From positions 1-64,000 of the forward strand of contig NZ_SOAL01000005.1 of NCBI RefSeq assembly GCF_004364775.1: a DNA stretch of 64,000 bases. Direction: 5' to 3'. Source of the stretch: Comamonas sp. JUb58. Lineage in GTDB: Bacteria > Pseudomonadota > Gammaproteobacteria > Burkholderiales > Burkholderiaceae_C. Both the position numbers and the translations under genes were made by a program. Positions 54,577 to 63,891 of this stretch are shown in pieces (position 1 is the stretch's first letter; each line of letters starts with the position of its first letter). A model generated the notes under the pieces. That model saw only the letters and a list, made by a program, of their open reading frames with translations. It was not told where the DNA came from and searched no databases.

Positions 54577-57006
54577 TTATTGGGCCTGCAGGGGCTGCAC
54601 GGTGCTGATGGGCTTGCGTTCTGCGGATGCGCTGTTGGCATCTTTTACAAAGAGGTCGTCATTGAGGCCGCGCAAACGGTCACGCAGTTCTTCGCTGACT
54701 TCGCGCACATCCACATCGGTACGTATGACACGAGGCGTCATGACCAGCAGAAGTTCCGTACGGGTGGTATCTCGGCTGGTAGTGCTAAAGGCCTTTCCGA
54801 TGATCGGAATGTCTTTCAGCAAGGGAATGCCTGAGTTGGTGTCTTCATTGCGGTCTCTGATCAAACCGCCCATGACAATCGATTCACCCGAGCGCACCGC
54901 CAGCTTGCTGGTCAGTTGGCGGTTGGAGAACTTGGTCTGTTGCGACGCGGTGTCGAGGCCGGCGCTATCGATCACCGATTGGTCGATCTGCAGACTGACC
55001 ATATTCCCGGAGTTCACGGAAGGTGTGACATTCAGAATCACACCCGTGTCCTTGAGCTGGTAATTGTCTGACAAGAAGCTGGTCGAGGTGACGGTGCTGC
55101 TGACCTTCACTGGAATCTGCTCGCCCACCGAAATGGACGCTGGGTGGTTGTCCATCACCATCACCGAAGGGCTGGACAGCATCTTCACTTGGGTCTTACC
55201 CGCCACGGCACTCAAACGTGCGGCGATATCGCCACCGTTGTTGAATAGCGAATAGGTAAAGCTGCCTGCCGTGGCACCGGTGCCAGTCCCCGTGGCACCC
55301 AAACGTCCAAGGCTACCCGTGCCCGAGTAATCGCGTCCCCCGATACCACTGTTGCGGAACAACCATTCCACGCCATATGCCAGATTGTCATTGAGTGTCA
55401 CCTCAATGATGCTGGCCTCGATCAGCACCTGGATAGGCGCCACATCCAGGCGCTTGAGCGATGCCTCGATCTTGCGGAACTGCGAGCCGGTGGACCAGAC
55501 CAGGATGGTGTTGTTGAACTCATCGGCCACCACGCGGATATCGCCAATGGCGGTGGCAATGATGCTGGGGCTACCGCCCTGCTGCTGGGAATTTCCGCTG
55601 TTGCCAAAGCGGTTGCTGTTGTTGTTGCCGAAGCCCGAGGAGAAGCCGGAGGTACTGCCGAAGCTGTTGAAACCACCGCCAAAACGGTTGTTGTTATTGT
55701 TGTTGACACCATTCAGACCCGGTGCCACGCCCGAGGTCATATTGCCACCGGCGCCCTGCTGGCCACCAAAGATGCCGTTGAGCACCTGGGCCAAATACTT
55801 GGCATTGCCGTTTTGCACGCGGTACACATAGAGTTCGGGCTCGCTGCCACCATAGCCCGGCACATCGAGGCGGCGAATCCAGCGCTCGGCCTCGTCCAGA
55901 TAGGAGGCACGCGGCGTGATCACCATCAGTGCATTGAGGCGTGGGATGGGCAGCACCCGCAGCGCGCCAAACAGTGGGTTCGAGTCGCCCAGCGATGTCA
56001 GCAGCGCAGCCGCTGCGGCTGCATTGCCGCTGAGCTGGTTGTTGGCATTACCGCCGGCGGTAACGCTGGCAGGCTGGCCGGGACGGCGTGCTGCAGCGCT
56101 GGCAGTGCCGCCCGCGATACCTGCAGAGCCAGCGCCGCCCTGGGCCGCCTGACCACCACCACCATTGACCATCTGCAGCGCAGCACTGACCTCTTCGATG
56201 GATGCGTGCTTGAGCGGGTAGATGCCCACGGACATGCCCTTGAGCAGGTCCACGTCAAAAGTCTTGACCATCTCCATCCAGCCCTCGGACTGGGTACGCG
56301 TGCCCTGCATGATCAGCACATTGCGCACCGTGTCCACCTTGATCAAGGCCTCTCCCGGAATGATGGGCTTGAGGATGTTGGCCATCTCGGAGGCGCCGAT
56401 GTATTGCAGCGGCACCACGATCACGCCATAACCGGGTGCCATGCTGCCGGGGGCACCGGCCATGCGCACATTGCCGACGAGGCTGCGCAGCACCTCGGGC
56501 TTGCCGACCTGGTAGGTGCCGCGCGCATCGCGCACCATTGCCAGGCCGTTGGCCTGCAGCGCGGCTTCCAGCAAGAACACCGCCTTGTCCGGGTCAATCG
56601 GCTTGGGCGTCGTCAAGGTCACCGTGCCTTGCAGCGGCGGGTGCATCACATAGTCGATCTTGAGGATATCACCCAGCACCGTGCGCACCACCTCGGCCAC
56701 CGGGGCTTCTTCAAAGCGGAAGCTGACCGGCGCACCACCAGCAATGGGGGTCGACTTGTCGATGTTGAGCAGCTTGTCGGTGCCGCGCAGCACGCGAGGC
56801 TCGGTCGATGTGCCTTCTTCTTCAACGCCTGACTTGGGGCCGATCAAGATGCTGGGCGCTTGAATGACGGGCAGCGAGTCATTGGACTGCGCTGCAGGCA
56901 GGACAGGCGGTTGGGTTGCCGCTGTCTGCGCATGCAGCGGCAGCAACATGCCCATCTGGCCCAATGCAACTACCAGCGCTGTCTTGAAAAATACGGGAGA
57001 CTTCAT
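54577..57006 (-). CDS. gspD: type II secretion outer-membrane secretin GspD
   Basis: An 809-residue secretin forming the outer-membrane channel. Signal peptide about 1-27 (LVVALGQMGMLLPLHAQ). N0/N1 domains (VSFRFEEAPVAEVVRTVLGDILKIDYV; VIVVPLQYIGASEMANILKPI) precede N2/N3. Between them and the pore are Gly/Ala-rich and Asn/Gly-rich inserts (about 290-330 and 435-490). The C-terminal secretin domain has LIEASIIEVTLNDNLAYGVEW, VKMLSSPSVMVMDNHPASISVGEQIPV and GIPLLKDIPIIGKAFSTTS. It is the last gene of the leftward gsp operon, 43 bp after gspN. ATG 57006 starts a proper signal peptide. Confidence 0.95.
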   Translation of the reverse strand: MKSPVFFKTALVVALGQMGMLLPLHAQTAATQPPVLPAAQSNDSLPVIQAPSILIGPKSGVEEEGTSTEPRVLRGTDKLLNIDKSTPIAGGAPVSFRFEEAPVAEVVRTVLGDILKIDYVMHPPLQGTVTLTTPKPIDPDKAVFLLEAALQANGLAMVRDARGTYQVGKPEVLRSLVGNVRMAGAPGSMAPGYGVIVVPLQYIGASEMANILKPIIPGEALIKVDTVRNVLIMQGTRTQSEGWMEMVKTFDVDLLKGMSVGIYPLKHASIEEVSAALQMVNGGGGQAAQGGAGSAGIAGGTASAAARRPGQPASVTAGGNANNQLSGNAAAAAALLTSLGDSNPLFGALRVLPIPRLNALMVITPRASYLDEAERWIRRLDVPGYGGSEPELYVYRVQNGNAKYLAQVLNGIFGGQQGAGGNMTSGVAPGLNGVNNNNNNRFGGGFNSFGSTSGFSSGFGNNNSNRFGNSGNSQQQGGSPSIIATAIGDIRVVADEFNNTILVWSTGSQFRKIEASLKRLDVAPIQVLIEASIIEVTLNDNLAYGVEWLFRNSGIGGRDYSGTGSLGRLGATGTGTGATAGSFTYSLFNNGGDIAARLSAVAGKTQVKMLSSPSVMVMDNHPASISVGEQIPVKVSSTVTSTSFLSDNYQLKDTGVILNVTPSVNSGNMVSLQIDQSVIDSAGLDTASQQTKFSNRQLTSKLAVRSGESIVMGGLIRDRNEDTNSGIPLLKDIPIIGKAFSTTSRDTTRTELLLVMTPRVIRTDVDVREVSEELRDRLRGLNDDLFVKDANSASAERKPISTVQPLQAQ

Positions 57007-57049
57007 GGTTCTAACCCTAGGATCCATCTATTTATAAAGATTGCCGCGC

Positions 57050-57697
57050 TCAAGGGCGCAGGCCAGCGTTTGAGCCACCGAGGCTTGCGCCACGACGGCG
57101 TGGTGGGGCATCGGCATTGGCATTGGCAGGGGGCTGCCCGGTCTGAACAGGCATGGCTCTTTGCGGCACATTTCTCTCCAGGGCGGGACCATTGCCTTGC
57201 TGCAGCTTGCCCTTTTGCAAGGCAATTTCCTTGGTCACGCCGGCACGGGTGAAATACACCCGGTTATCTGCGATCGAACTCAAGGTCCAGCCATCGAGCA
57301 AACCCTGCAGAGGCAGAGACTTGTCCTTGCCCTGGAACTTGATGATGACGCCGCCAGTTTTGCCATCTGCGCTGACATAGACGCCGCTGAGCACGGCATC
57401 GGCCAGGTAATCGGGCGGTGGAGGCGGCGCTGCTGCCGCAGCGACAGGCGGCGGAGGTGGTGGGCGCCGGGTGGGCGAGAAAAGCGGACGGTCGAGCATC
57501 GCCAGGAACTGTCTTTGGTCCATCGCCTGCGCCTTGCCCAGGCGGGGCACGATCCCATCCAGATTGGCCTTCTGGCCTCGGGGCATTGCCCACTGGGTAT
57601 TCCTCAGCCCGCCACTGGGGCTGAACCACATCCAGACCAACAACAGGGCCAACGCGACATTGGCAGCTATCAAAATGACACTTGTATAGCGCTTCAT
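57050..57697 (-). CDS. gspN: type II secretion GspC/XpsN-like inner-membrane protein
   Basis: A 215-residue bitopic protein: one helix (SVILIAANVALALLLVWMWF), a periplasmic region with RPLFSPTRRPPPPPPVA (the LFxxxRRP motif common to GspC-like proteins), a Pro/Ala stretch, and an HR-like beta domain (ADAVLSGVYVSADGKTGGVII, GWTLSSIADNRVYF). Positioned between gspM and gspD as XpsN is in Xanthomonas, so it likely links the secretin to the inner-membrane platform in place of GspC. Its start overlaps the gspM stop. Confidence 0.82.
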   Translation of the reverse strand: MKRYTSVILIAANVALALLLVWMWFSPSGGLRNTQWAMPRGQKANLDGIVPRLGKAQAMDQRQFLAMLDRPLFSPTRRPPPPPPVAAAAAPPPPPDYLADAVLSGVYVSADGKTGGVIIKFQGKDKSLPLQGLLDGWTLSSIADNRVYFTRAGVTKEIALQKGKLQQGNGPALERNVPQRAMPVQTGQPPANANADAPPRRRGASLGGSNAGLRP

Positions 57698-58260
57698 GGA
57701 CGCTCCCTCAACACGCTCAAGGTCATCTGGAGGCTCAAGCGCGGCGCCACCTTCTCATTCATTACCTGCAAGCTTCCCTGGTTTCTGACTTCGACATCGG
57801 TCAGCAGCATCACCGGCAGTTGCTCGTTCAGCACGGCCAGTGCGCTGTCCACAGCCAGCAAATCACCTTCTGCGCGCACCGACAGCGGAATGCGGTCAAA
57901 ACCTTTTTCCTCTTTGGCTGGCAGCACCTGGCTGCTGACCACCGTCAAACCTGCGGTGGTCAGCAGGCTGCGCACTTTTTGCTGCACCGCGTTGCCCGTC
58001 TGCGCCACATCCTGGCTGGCGGGGTAAACATACTCAGCGCGGATCTGCAAGGCACGTTCCAGCGACTCGTCGATCTCCTCGCGCTGCAGATCAAGGCCGC
58101 GCAGTCGCGCAAAACGGGGCTCCAACTCCGACAGACGCGCCTGCGCCCACATGTGCTTGCTGGCGACATAACTGCCAAGACCGATCAATGGGAGCAGCAC
58201 CAGCAAAGCGGTGGCAACCAGGATCAGCAATTCCTTGCGGTTGGGACGGGTCACTATCAT
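57694..58260 (-). CDS. gspM: type II secretion GspM
   Basis: A 188-residue inner-membrane platform protein. A single N-terminal helix (LLILVATALLVLLPLIGLG) is followed by a coiled coil (AQARLSELEPRFARLRGLDLQ) and a ferredoxin-like periplasmic domain, LLTTAGLTVVSSQVL and DLLAVDSALAVLNEQLPVMLLTDVEV. It partners GspL. Genes overlap at both ends (4 bp with gspL and gspN), indicating coupled translation. Confidence 0.88.
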   Translation of the reverse strand: MIVTRPNRKELLILVATALLVLLPLIGLGSYVASKHMWAQARLSELEPRFARLRGLDLQREEIDESLERALQIRAEYVYPASQDVAQTGNAVQQKVRSLLTTAGLTVVSSQVLPAKEEKGFDRIPLSVRAEGDLLAVDSALAVLNEQLPVMLLTDVEVRNQGSLQVMNEKVAPRLSLQMTLSVLRERP

Positions 58261-59582
58261 GGTTTTTTCCCTCCAGCGTCAGAGGGAGAGGTTACTGAGC
58301 CACCCAGGCTGGCTCTGGGCTGGGCACCGCCACCCAATGTGGCTCTGGAGGCAGGGCGTGGGGCTGCGTCAGCAGCGGCGCCCGCGGCTACAGCAGCAGT
58401 TGGCGCGGAGGGCGCAGCACCTGCCGAGGCCGGTGCTGCCTCCGCACCAGCGGGTGCAGCGGCGGTTGGCTCTGCAAGCTGTGGCTTGGCTGCAGCTTCC
58501 GCCTCCGCCAGCGTCTTGGGGCCAAATACCTTGGCATCCAACCCCAACTCGATGGTGAAATTCTCTTTGCTGCTGCCGCCCATACGGGTGGCGGCGCTGG
58601 GCGCACGCACGTCCTTGACGCCATCCTGGTTGCTCAGCTTCTGCATCAAGGCCGAGGCGTTCTCGGTCAAACCGGAAATCGTTACCTTGCTGCCCTGTAT
58701 ACGGGCCAATTGCAAGGCCGAGTCATCGGGCAGCACGCTGGTGAGCATGCTGAGCACCTGGACTCCATCAATGCGCTCGGCCAGCAGTTCCGCCAGGCCG
58801 CTGACCTTGTCGGCGCTCTGCATCAAGGTCTCGCGCTTGGCCACCACATCCTTGGTCTTGGCAGCCATGCCCTCATAGGCATGCACCGCCTCAATGGCGC
58901 GCAGGCGCAGCTGCGCCGTGGGGGTGGCCGCAATGGCACCCGCCAGCAGCACGGCCAGCACCACGCCGCCCATGTTCCACCACAGACGTTTGCGGCCCCA
59001 GGCATAGCGTGCTTGCTCACCAAACCCTTGGAACACCACCGGCCTGCGCTCAGGTGCAAAAACCCAGACTTCGGGCTGGGCCAGCACATCGGCCTTGCCA
59101 TTGCCCTGGCGTGTCGCTGTCTGCAGCTGCTCAGCCACCCGGGCCTGCAGGAATGGCTCGGTCTGCGCCTTGGAGGCAAGCACGACCAACAACTTGACCG
59201 CCTTGCTACTGCGACTCAGTTCGGTGTAGCCCCAGAGCAGGTCATCCGCTGCAAAAGGGCTGATCGCCTGCACTTCCAGCTCGGCAGCGCTGGCGCAGTC
59301 CTGCGGATCCAGCGGAGGTAGCGCCACGGTCTTGCGCAAGACCATGTGCTCGGGCAATTCCACCGCCCAAAAGGCAGGCTCCTTGCCGGGCTTGGCCACC
59401 GCCTCGCCGCTCTCCCACACCACCGTCGGCACGCCTTCGGCGGGCACCAGGCGCAGCGTCTGCTCGGGCCGCAGCCAGGACAGCGGCGGCCACTGCGGCG
59501 CCCTGCGCCAGGTTTTGAGGATATCGGCCTTGAGCTGGTTCAGATCCAGCCCGAAAAAGCGCGATTCAGTTGAAATTGCCAT
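58257..59582 (-). CDS. gspL: type II secretion GspL
   Basis: A 441-residue inner-membrane platform protein that couples the GspE ATPase to GspM. The cytoplasmic actin-like part (about 1-180; MVLRKTVALPPLDPQDCASAAELEVQAISPF) leads to one helix (MGGVVLAVLLAGAIAATP) and a PilN-like periplasmic domain (about 235-345; VQVLSMLTSVLPDDSALQLARIQGSKVTISGLTE, partly quoted). Unusually, it ends with about 95 residues that are almost all Ala/Pro/Gly. Neighbours overlap or abut: gspK ends 18 bp upstream of its start. Confidence 0.87.
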   Translation of the reverse strand: MAISTESRFFGLDLNQLKADILKTWRRAPQWPPLSWLRPEQTLRLVPAEGVPTVVWESGEAVAKPGKEPAFWAVELPEHMVLRKTVALPPLDPQDCASAAELEVQAISPFAADDLLWGYTELSRSSKAVKLLVVLASKAQTEPFLQARVAEQLQTATRQGNGKADVLAQPEVWVFAPERRPVVFQGFGEQARYAWGRKRLWWNMGGVVLAVLLAGAIAATPTAQLRLRAIEAVHAYEGMAAKTKDVVAKRETLMQSADKVSGLAELLAERIDGVQVLSMLTSVLPDDSALQLARIQGSKVTISGLTENASALMQKLSNQDGVKDVRAPSAATRMGGSSKENFTIELGLDAKVFGPKTLAEAEAAAKPQLAEPTAAAPAGAEAAPASAGAAPSAPTAAVAAGAAADAAPRPASRATLGGGAQPRASLGGSVTSPSDAGGKKP

Positions 59583-59600
59583 AAGGGTTCTTTGCTTCGA

Positions 59601-60467
59601 TCAGGATGCTGGCTGCAGCATCTGGCGCGCTTCAAACGTGTACCAGGGCAGGCCGTCGCGCGTTCTGGCCCCAAAGTACACACTGCGATCTACGAGAAAA
59701 ATACGTCCGTCCGCCATCGGGACCTGGGCCGTTATCCGGTAACGGCGTTGGGCACCGCCAGGGCGGGCCAGGTTGGCATCCAGGCCGGTGGTATCCAGCC
59801 CGGGCTGGCCACGCGATGCGGCAATACGGGCGGCGATGCCCTCGTCGCCATTGGCCAGCACCCGCAGCACCTCCGGTGGTGCCGCCAGCGGATTGACCGT
59901 GGTCCCTCCCGAGCCCGTGGTCGCCGCCGTGATCAAGGGCGCGAGTCTAGCATAGAGGTCGTAATCGATCCCTGGCACCTGCATCAGGTCTTCGATCGCC
60001 TCAAAACGCTCGGGTCGGCGGCCATCCAGCGACGAACTTTCACGGCGATCAAGGACCGCCACGGCGAGTTCCTGGGCTGCACCTTCCGGCAGCCCACCAC
60101 CGACGCTCATCAGCGCCGTCAGCAGCGGCAGCGATGCGCCATTGATATTGATCAGGCCGTTGAGCGGCATCACGCTGACTGCCACCTCTGTACCTTGGTA
60201 ATTGACCGAGGTCTCGGTGATCTCCTGCAAGATCGTGCGGTCGGCCGACAGCTGCTGCAGCACCATGACAACGGCGGCGTCACCCACCGCCTGCGCGGTG
60301 ACCTTGTCCTTGGCCACGCCAATCATCTTGGCTTCCTGGCGCACGACGCCGCTGACGCCGGTCACCATCAAGCTGAGTGCAGCCACCAGCCACAGCACCG
60401 CAATCAGCGCCATGCCTTGTTGCGCAGGCAGCAACATGGCCCGCCGTTGTGTCGCTGGGTGCATCAT
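59601..60467 (-). CDS. gspK: type II secretion minor pseudopilin GspK
   Basis: A 288-residue minor pseudopilin, tip of the pseudopilus. The prepilin site is QQG-MALIAVLWLVAALSLM, lacking Glu+5 as is normal for GspK. The large globular domain has PLNGLININGASLPLLTALM and ADGRIFLVDRSVYFG. An upstream in-frame reading exists, but ATG 60467 overlaps the gspJ TGA (ATGA) and gives the correct short leader. No internal stop or shift was seen. Confidence 0.9.
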   Translation of the reverse strand: MMHPATQRRAMLLPAQQGMALIAVLWLVAALSLMVTGVSGVVRQEAKMIGVAKDKVTAQAVGDAAVVMVLQQLSADRTILQEITETSVNYQGTEVAVSVMPLNGLININGASLPLLTALMSVGGGLPEGAAQELAVAVLDRRESSSLDGRRPERFEAIEDLMQVPGIDYDLYARLAPLITAATTGSGGTTVNPLAAPPEVLRVLANGDEGIAARIAASRGQPGLDTTGLDANLARPGGAQRRYRITAQVPMADGRIFLVDRSVYFGARTRDGLPWYTFEARQMLQPAS

Positions 60468-61186
60468 TCGACCGATCCTCCCAGCGTTGCACCGCCACCG
60501 CTGCCACGGGGATCGCCGGCTGGCATCACCCGCAGCTGCACCACCACAGGGGCCAGCACCGCCGTCTCGGTCGACATCAGCACCTGCACCGCCTGCGGCA
60601 ATTGGTCCACCGCGCCCCAGTCGCTGCCCCATTGCGGTGGATCGATAGCACCGTTGAGGTACTGGAAGGACAAGCCAGTCGCATGCGTCAGCAGCGGGTA
60701 GGTTTGCGCCGCGCCCCAATCGGGCAAGGTCTGCGCATCGATCCAAGGCAGGTAGCTCAAGATCACCGCAGGCGCGCCATCGTAGCTGCCCATGCTCAGC
60801 CGGAAATGGTAGCGGCCGCCGACCCCATAACGGGCAGGCATCACGCCCACCCAGGTCATCGATTGGCCCGCACCTTCAAAGAAAAAGGCCGAGGGTGCTG
60901 CACTGAGCATGCCTTGCTGCTGCAGGCCCTGCACCCGTTTGGCGGAGATACGGCCCAGCACGGAACGCAAGAAATCGGTGCTGGAGCGCGACTCATCCAT
61001 GCGTTCGAGCCGGTTGTCGATGCTGGTCTCCGTCCGGCCCATGGTGCCCATGGCACCGGCCAGACCCAGGACGATCAGCGACAGCAAGGACATAGCCACC
61101 AGCATCTCCACCAAGGTGAAGCCGGACGCAGACGCGCGCAGGCCATGGGCACTGCGCAGGCTGGGGCAAATGCGGCGGCCCATCAT
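60464..61186 (-). CDS. gspJ: type II secretion minor pseudopilin GspJ
   Basis: A 240-residue minor pseudopilin. The prepilin peptidase site SASG-FTLVEMLVAMSLLS lies at about residue 22, with Glu+5. The globular domain follows (RMDESRSSTDFLRSVLGRIS). It forms the tip complex with GspI and GspK. It overlaps gspI and gspK by 4 bp on each side. Confidence 0.9.
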   Translation of the reverse strand: MMGRRICPSLRSAHGLRASASGFTLVEMLVAMSLLSLIVLGLAGAMGTMGRTETSIDNRLERMDESRSSTDFLRSVLGRISAKRVQGLQQQGMLSAAPSAFFFEGAGQSMTWVGVMPARYGVGGRYHFRLSMGSYDGAPAVILSYLPWIDAQTLPDWGAAQTYPLLTHATGLSFQYLNGAIDPPQWGSDWGAVDQLPQAVQVLMSTETAVLAPVVVQLRVMPAGDPRGSGGGATLGGSVE

Positions 61187-61623
61187 CCTGCAGGCACCAC
61201 ATTCTCTACCGGGTCGGCAGGCCGGCGCTGTGCACGCAAGGTGCTGAGCTCGAACACACGGGGGCGGTCGCCCTCGGCCCAGCTCACGCTGATATGCACC
61301 TCATGCAAGACGGGGATGTTCGAGCCCTCGTCCACGCCAGTCTTGAAGGGCGCGCTTTGCACACTCCACTGGTAGCCATTGCTCTGGCCGGATTCGTTCC
61401 AGCCGCTTTCATAGACGGAATCGCGCGAATCCATGATGGACTGCGCCAGCTGCACCGCATATTGGTAGCGGTCCAGATCGCCCACGCTGCGCGCATTGCT
61501 GCCGGTGGCACGGTAGATCATGCCCAGCGAGATCGCCATGATGGACAGCGCCACCAGAATCTCCAGCAAGGTCATGCCGTGCTGGCGACGGGGCCGCTGA
61601 TAAAGAGACGACAGCGCCCTCAT
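61183..61623 (-). CDS. gspI: type II secretion minor pseudopilin GspI
   Basis: A 146-residue minor pseudopilin. A basic leader ends at QHG-MTLLEILVALSIMAISLG (cleavage about residue 16, Glu+5 present). The rest has YAVQLAQSIMDSRDSVYESG and the hydrophobic VHISVSWAEG strand. It nucleates the pseudopilus tip with GspJ/K. Four-base overlaps with gspH and gspJ. Confidence 0.9.
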   Translation of the reverse strand: MRALSSLYQRPRRQHGMTLLEILVALSIMAISLGMIYRATGSNARSVGDLDRYQYAVQLAQSIMDSRDSVYESGWNESGQSNGYQWSVQSAPFKTGVDEGSNIPVLHEVHISVSWAEGDRPRVFELSTLRAQRRPADPVENVVPAG

Positions 61624-62117
61624 TGGAACAAGGGCTCCTGGCTGACCCGGCCCGAAAGCCAGTCCACCCGCAACCGTGTGCCGGCGCCGTTCTTGCGCAA
61701 GATTTCCACACTGCCGCCGGTGGAGCCACCCGAGGCCAGGAACACGATCGAGGCCGAGCTGTTGGGCACAAACTCCCGGTCCGCCACCGTGGCGCGCAGA
61801 TCCACGGTCTCTGGAATGTCCTTGACCGAACCCGTATAGCCATAGTGCCGGGTCTGCAGGTCCACGGTAAAGCGCACCGGCTCGCCTTGCGAGACGGCGA
61901 TGTAGCGGGCCGAGCGCAGCTGGCTGATCATCGTGCGCACGGTGTCGCGGTACTGCACCCCGTCCTTGAGCCGGTCATAGGCGACCGGCGCCATCGCCAC
62001 CACCAAGGCCATGATGGCGAACACCACCATCAGCTCGATCAAGGTAAAGCCTTGATGGGCTGCTGGGCGCTTTGCGGCGCGTAGGTGTCGGCTCAGCCAT
62101 GGCAAGGCAGTCGGCAC
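61620..62117 (-). CDS. gspH: type II secretion minor pseudopilin GspH
   Basis: A 165-residue pseudopilin joining tip and shaft. The leader ends AHQG-FTLIELMVVFAIMALV (about residue 23), with Glu+5. A GspH-type globular domain follows: TVRTMISQLRSARYIAVSQGEPVRF (partly quoted) and ASIVFLASGGSTGGSVEI. It starts 40 bp after gspG and overlaps gspI by 4 bp. Confidence 0.9.
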   Translation of the reverse strand: MPTALPWLSRHLRAAKRPAAHQGFTLIELMVVFAIMALVVAMAPVAYDRLKDGVQYRDTVRTMISQLRSARYIAVSQGEPVRFTVDLQTRHYGYTGSVKDIPETVDLRATVADREFVPNSSASIVFLASGGSTGGSVEILRKNGAGTRLRVDWLSGRVSQEPLFQ

Positions 62118-62157
62118 GGGGGTTCCTGGTCAGACCAAAAAAGTGGCAGGCGCCGAA

Positions 62158-62589
62158 TTACTGTGCGTTGCGCACGTCGGCGGCTTCGCCTTCGCCGCCT
62201 GGCTGGCCATCGGAGCCCAGGGACAGAATCTCCACCCGGCCGCCGTTGTAGCTGTAACGGTAGGGGTTGTTCCAAGGGTCATTGGGCACGCCACCCGACA
62301 GGTAGGGGCCGTTCCAACCGCGCACATTGCCCGGCTGCTTGGCCAGCGCGTCCAGACCTTCTTCGGTGGTCGGGTAGCGGCCGGTGTCGAGCTTGAAGAT
62401 ATCCAGCGCCTTTTGCAAGTCAGCAATCTGCACGCCTGCCGTCTTGGACTTGGCGCCGCCCAATTGGCTCAGCACCTTGGGGCCGACCAAACCGGCCAGC
62501 AGGGTCAGGATGGCCAGCACCACCAGCAGTTCGATCAAGGTAAAACCACGGCTCTTGCGTGGCGACTTTTGGGTGAATAAGGCCTTCAT
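62158..62589 (-). CDS. gspG: type II secretion major pseudopilin GspG
   Basis: A 143-residue major pseudopilin forming the pseudopilus shaft. Prepilin site SRG-FTLIELLVVLAILTLLAG at about residue 15. Conserved C-terminal signature: LDTGRYPTTEEGLDAL, GWNGPYLSGGVPNDPWNNPY and ILSLGSDGQPGGEGEAADV, which includes the calcium-binding region. It is 27 bp downstream of gspF and precedes gspH. Confidence 0.94.
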   Translation of the reverse strand: MKALFTQKSPRKSRGFTLIELLVVLAILTLLAGLVGPKVLSQLGGAKSKTAGVQIADLQKALDIFKLDTGRYPTTEEGLDALAKQPGNVRGWNGPYLSGGVPNDPWNNPYRYSYNGGRVEILSLGSDGQPGGEGEAADVRNAQ

Positions 62590-62616
62590 GGCGGGCTCTC
62601 CTTGCAGTATTAAAAA

Positions 62617-63891
62617 TTAAGCAGCCAGATCGTTGACGGACAGAATGCCCATCAAGATAGAAACAATGATGGAGGCAATCATGATGCCCAGTACCAGAAT
62701 CAGCACTGGCTCGATCATGGTCAGGGCGCGTTTGATGCCGGTTTCCACCTCGCGGTTCAAAATATTCGACAGCTCCAGCATCATCGAGCCCAGGCGCCCG
62801 GTCTCTTCACCGACGCGCACCAGGTTCACCGCCAAGGGCTCGAACACCGTCGTGGTGTTCATCGCCTGCACCATCTTGCCGCCCTCTTTGACGATGGGTG
62901 GAATCTTGGCCAGCTCGGCCTGGATCAGGCGGTTGCTGACCGTATCGGTCGCGATATGCAGCGCCGTGAGCAAAGGCACGCCATTGCCCAGCAGGGTGCC
63001 GAGCGAGCGCGAATACAAGGTCAGCTGGTACTTGAGCGCCAGGCGACCCAGAATCGGCATGCGCAGCAACACGCCCTGCCACCACAGCCGGCCCTTGGGT
63101 GAGCGCAGCCAGCTGCGCATCAGGTAGACCACGGCGGCGCCGCCGAGCAAGATGACCCAGCCGTTCTTGCGGAAGGCCTGGCCAATGGTCATCACGATCT
63201 TGGTGGGCGTGGGCAGTGCATCGCCCATATCGGTGAACAGTTTCTCGAACTGCGGCACCACAAAGCCCAGCATCGCAATCAGCGACAGGATCGCCACTGC
63301 CACCAGGATCATCGGGTAGATGGTGGCCGAGACCACGCTTTCCTTGAGCGCGCGCTGGCGCTCCAGGTGTTCCACCAGGCGCTGCAGCACGGCCGACATC
63401 TGGCCGCTGGCCTCGCCCGAGCGCACCATGTTGATGTAGAAATCGCCAAACAGCTCCTGGTGCACCATCAGCGCCTTGGACAGCGGCACGCCGCCCTTGA
63501 CGGCTTCCAGCACGCCGGTCAGCAGCTCGCGCATGCTGTCCTTGAAGGCCATGTCGATCAGCACGCGCAGCGCGTTGTCCAGGGCCAAGCCGGCCTTGAG
63601 CATAATCGACAGCTCCGAGGTCATCGCCAGCACATCGGCCGCCTTGGCCGGGCCCTTTTGCGACTTGGGTGCCTTGGCCTTGCCAATGGCGCTGACAGCA
63701 GCCGGCTTGGCCCCTGCTGCCTTGGCATTGGCCGGCATCAGCGCGGCAGCATCAGCCGCATCCACAATGCGCACCGGCGTGAGCTTTTGCGCGCGCAGGT
63801 GCTTTTGCACGGCCGCCGCATTGGGCGCTTGGAAAGTGCCGCGAACCTGCTCGCCCGCAGCATTGATCGCGTGCCAGGCAAAATCAGCCAT
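62617..63891 (-). CDS. gspF: type II secretion inner-membrane platform protein GspF
   Basis: A 424-residue polytopic protein. It has the duplicated T2SSF domains: TSELSIMLKAGLALDNALRVL (about 90-210) and YSRSLGTLLGNGVPLLTALHI (about 290-410), with three membrane helices. An Ala/Lys-rich linker of about 40 residues (NAKAAGAKPAAVSAIGKAK) separates the N-terminal part from the first domain. Its ATG overlaps the gspE stop by 8 bases. Confidence 0.94.
   Translation of the reverse strand: MADFAWHAINAAGEQVRGTFQAPNAAAVQKHLRAQKLTPVRIVDAADAAALMPANAKAAGAKPAAVSAIGKAKAPKSQKGPAKAADVLAMTSELSIMLKAGLALDNALRVLIDMAFKDSMRELLTGVLEAVKGGVPLSKALMVHQELFGDFYINMVRSGEASGQMSAVLQRLVEHLERQRALKESVVSATIYPMILVAVAILSLIAMLGFVVPQFEKLFTDMGDALPTPTKIVMTIGQAFRKNGWVILLGGAAVVYLMRSWLRSPKGRLWWQGVLLRMPILGRLALKYQLTLYSRSLGTLLGNGVPLLTALHIATDTVSNRLIQAELAKIPPIVKEGGKMVQAMNTTTVFEPLAVNLVRVGEETGRLGSMMLELSNILNREVETGIKRALTMIEPVLILVLGIMIASIIVSILMGILSVNDLAA

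Noticed and set aside
60468..60746. Longer GspK with about 93 extra N-terminal residues
   Set aside because: Overlaps gspJ in another frame and would place the prepilin site far from the N-terminus; the ATGA junction at 60467 is the natural start.
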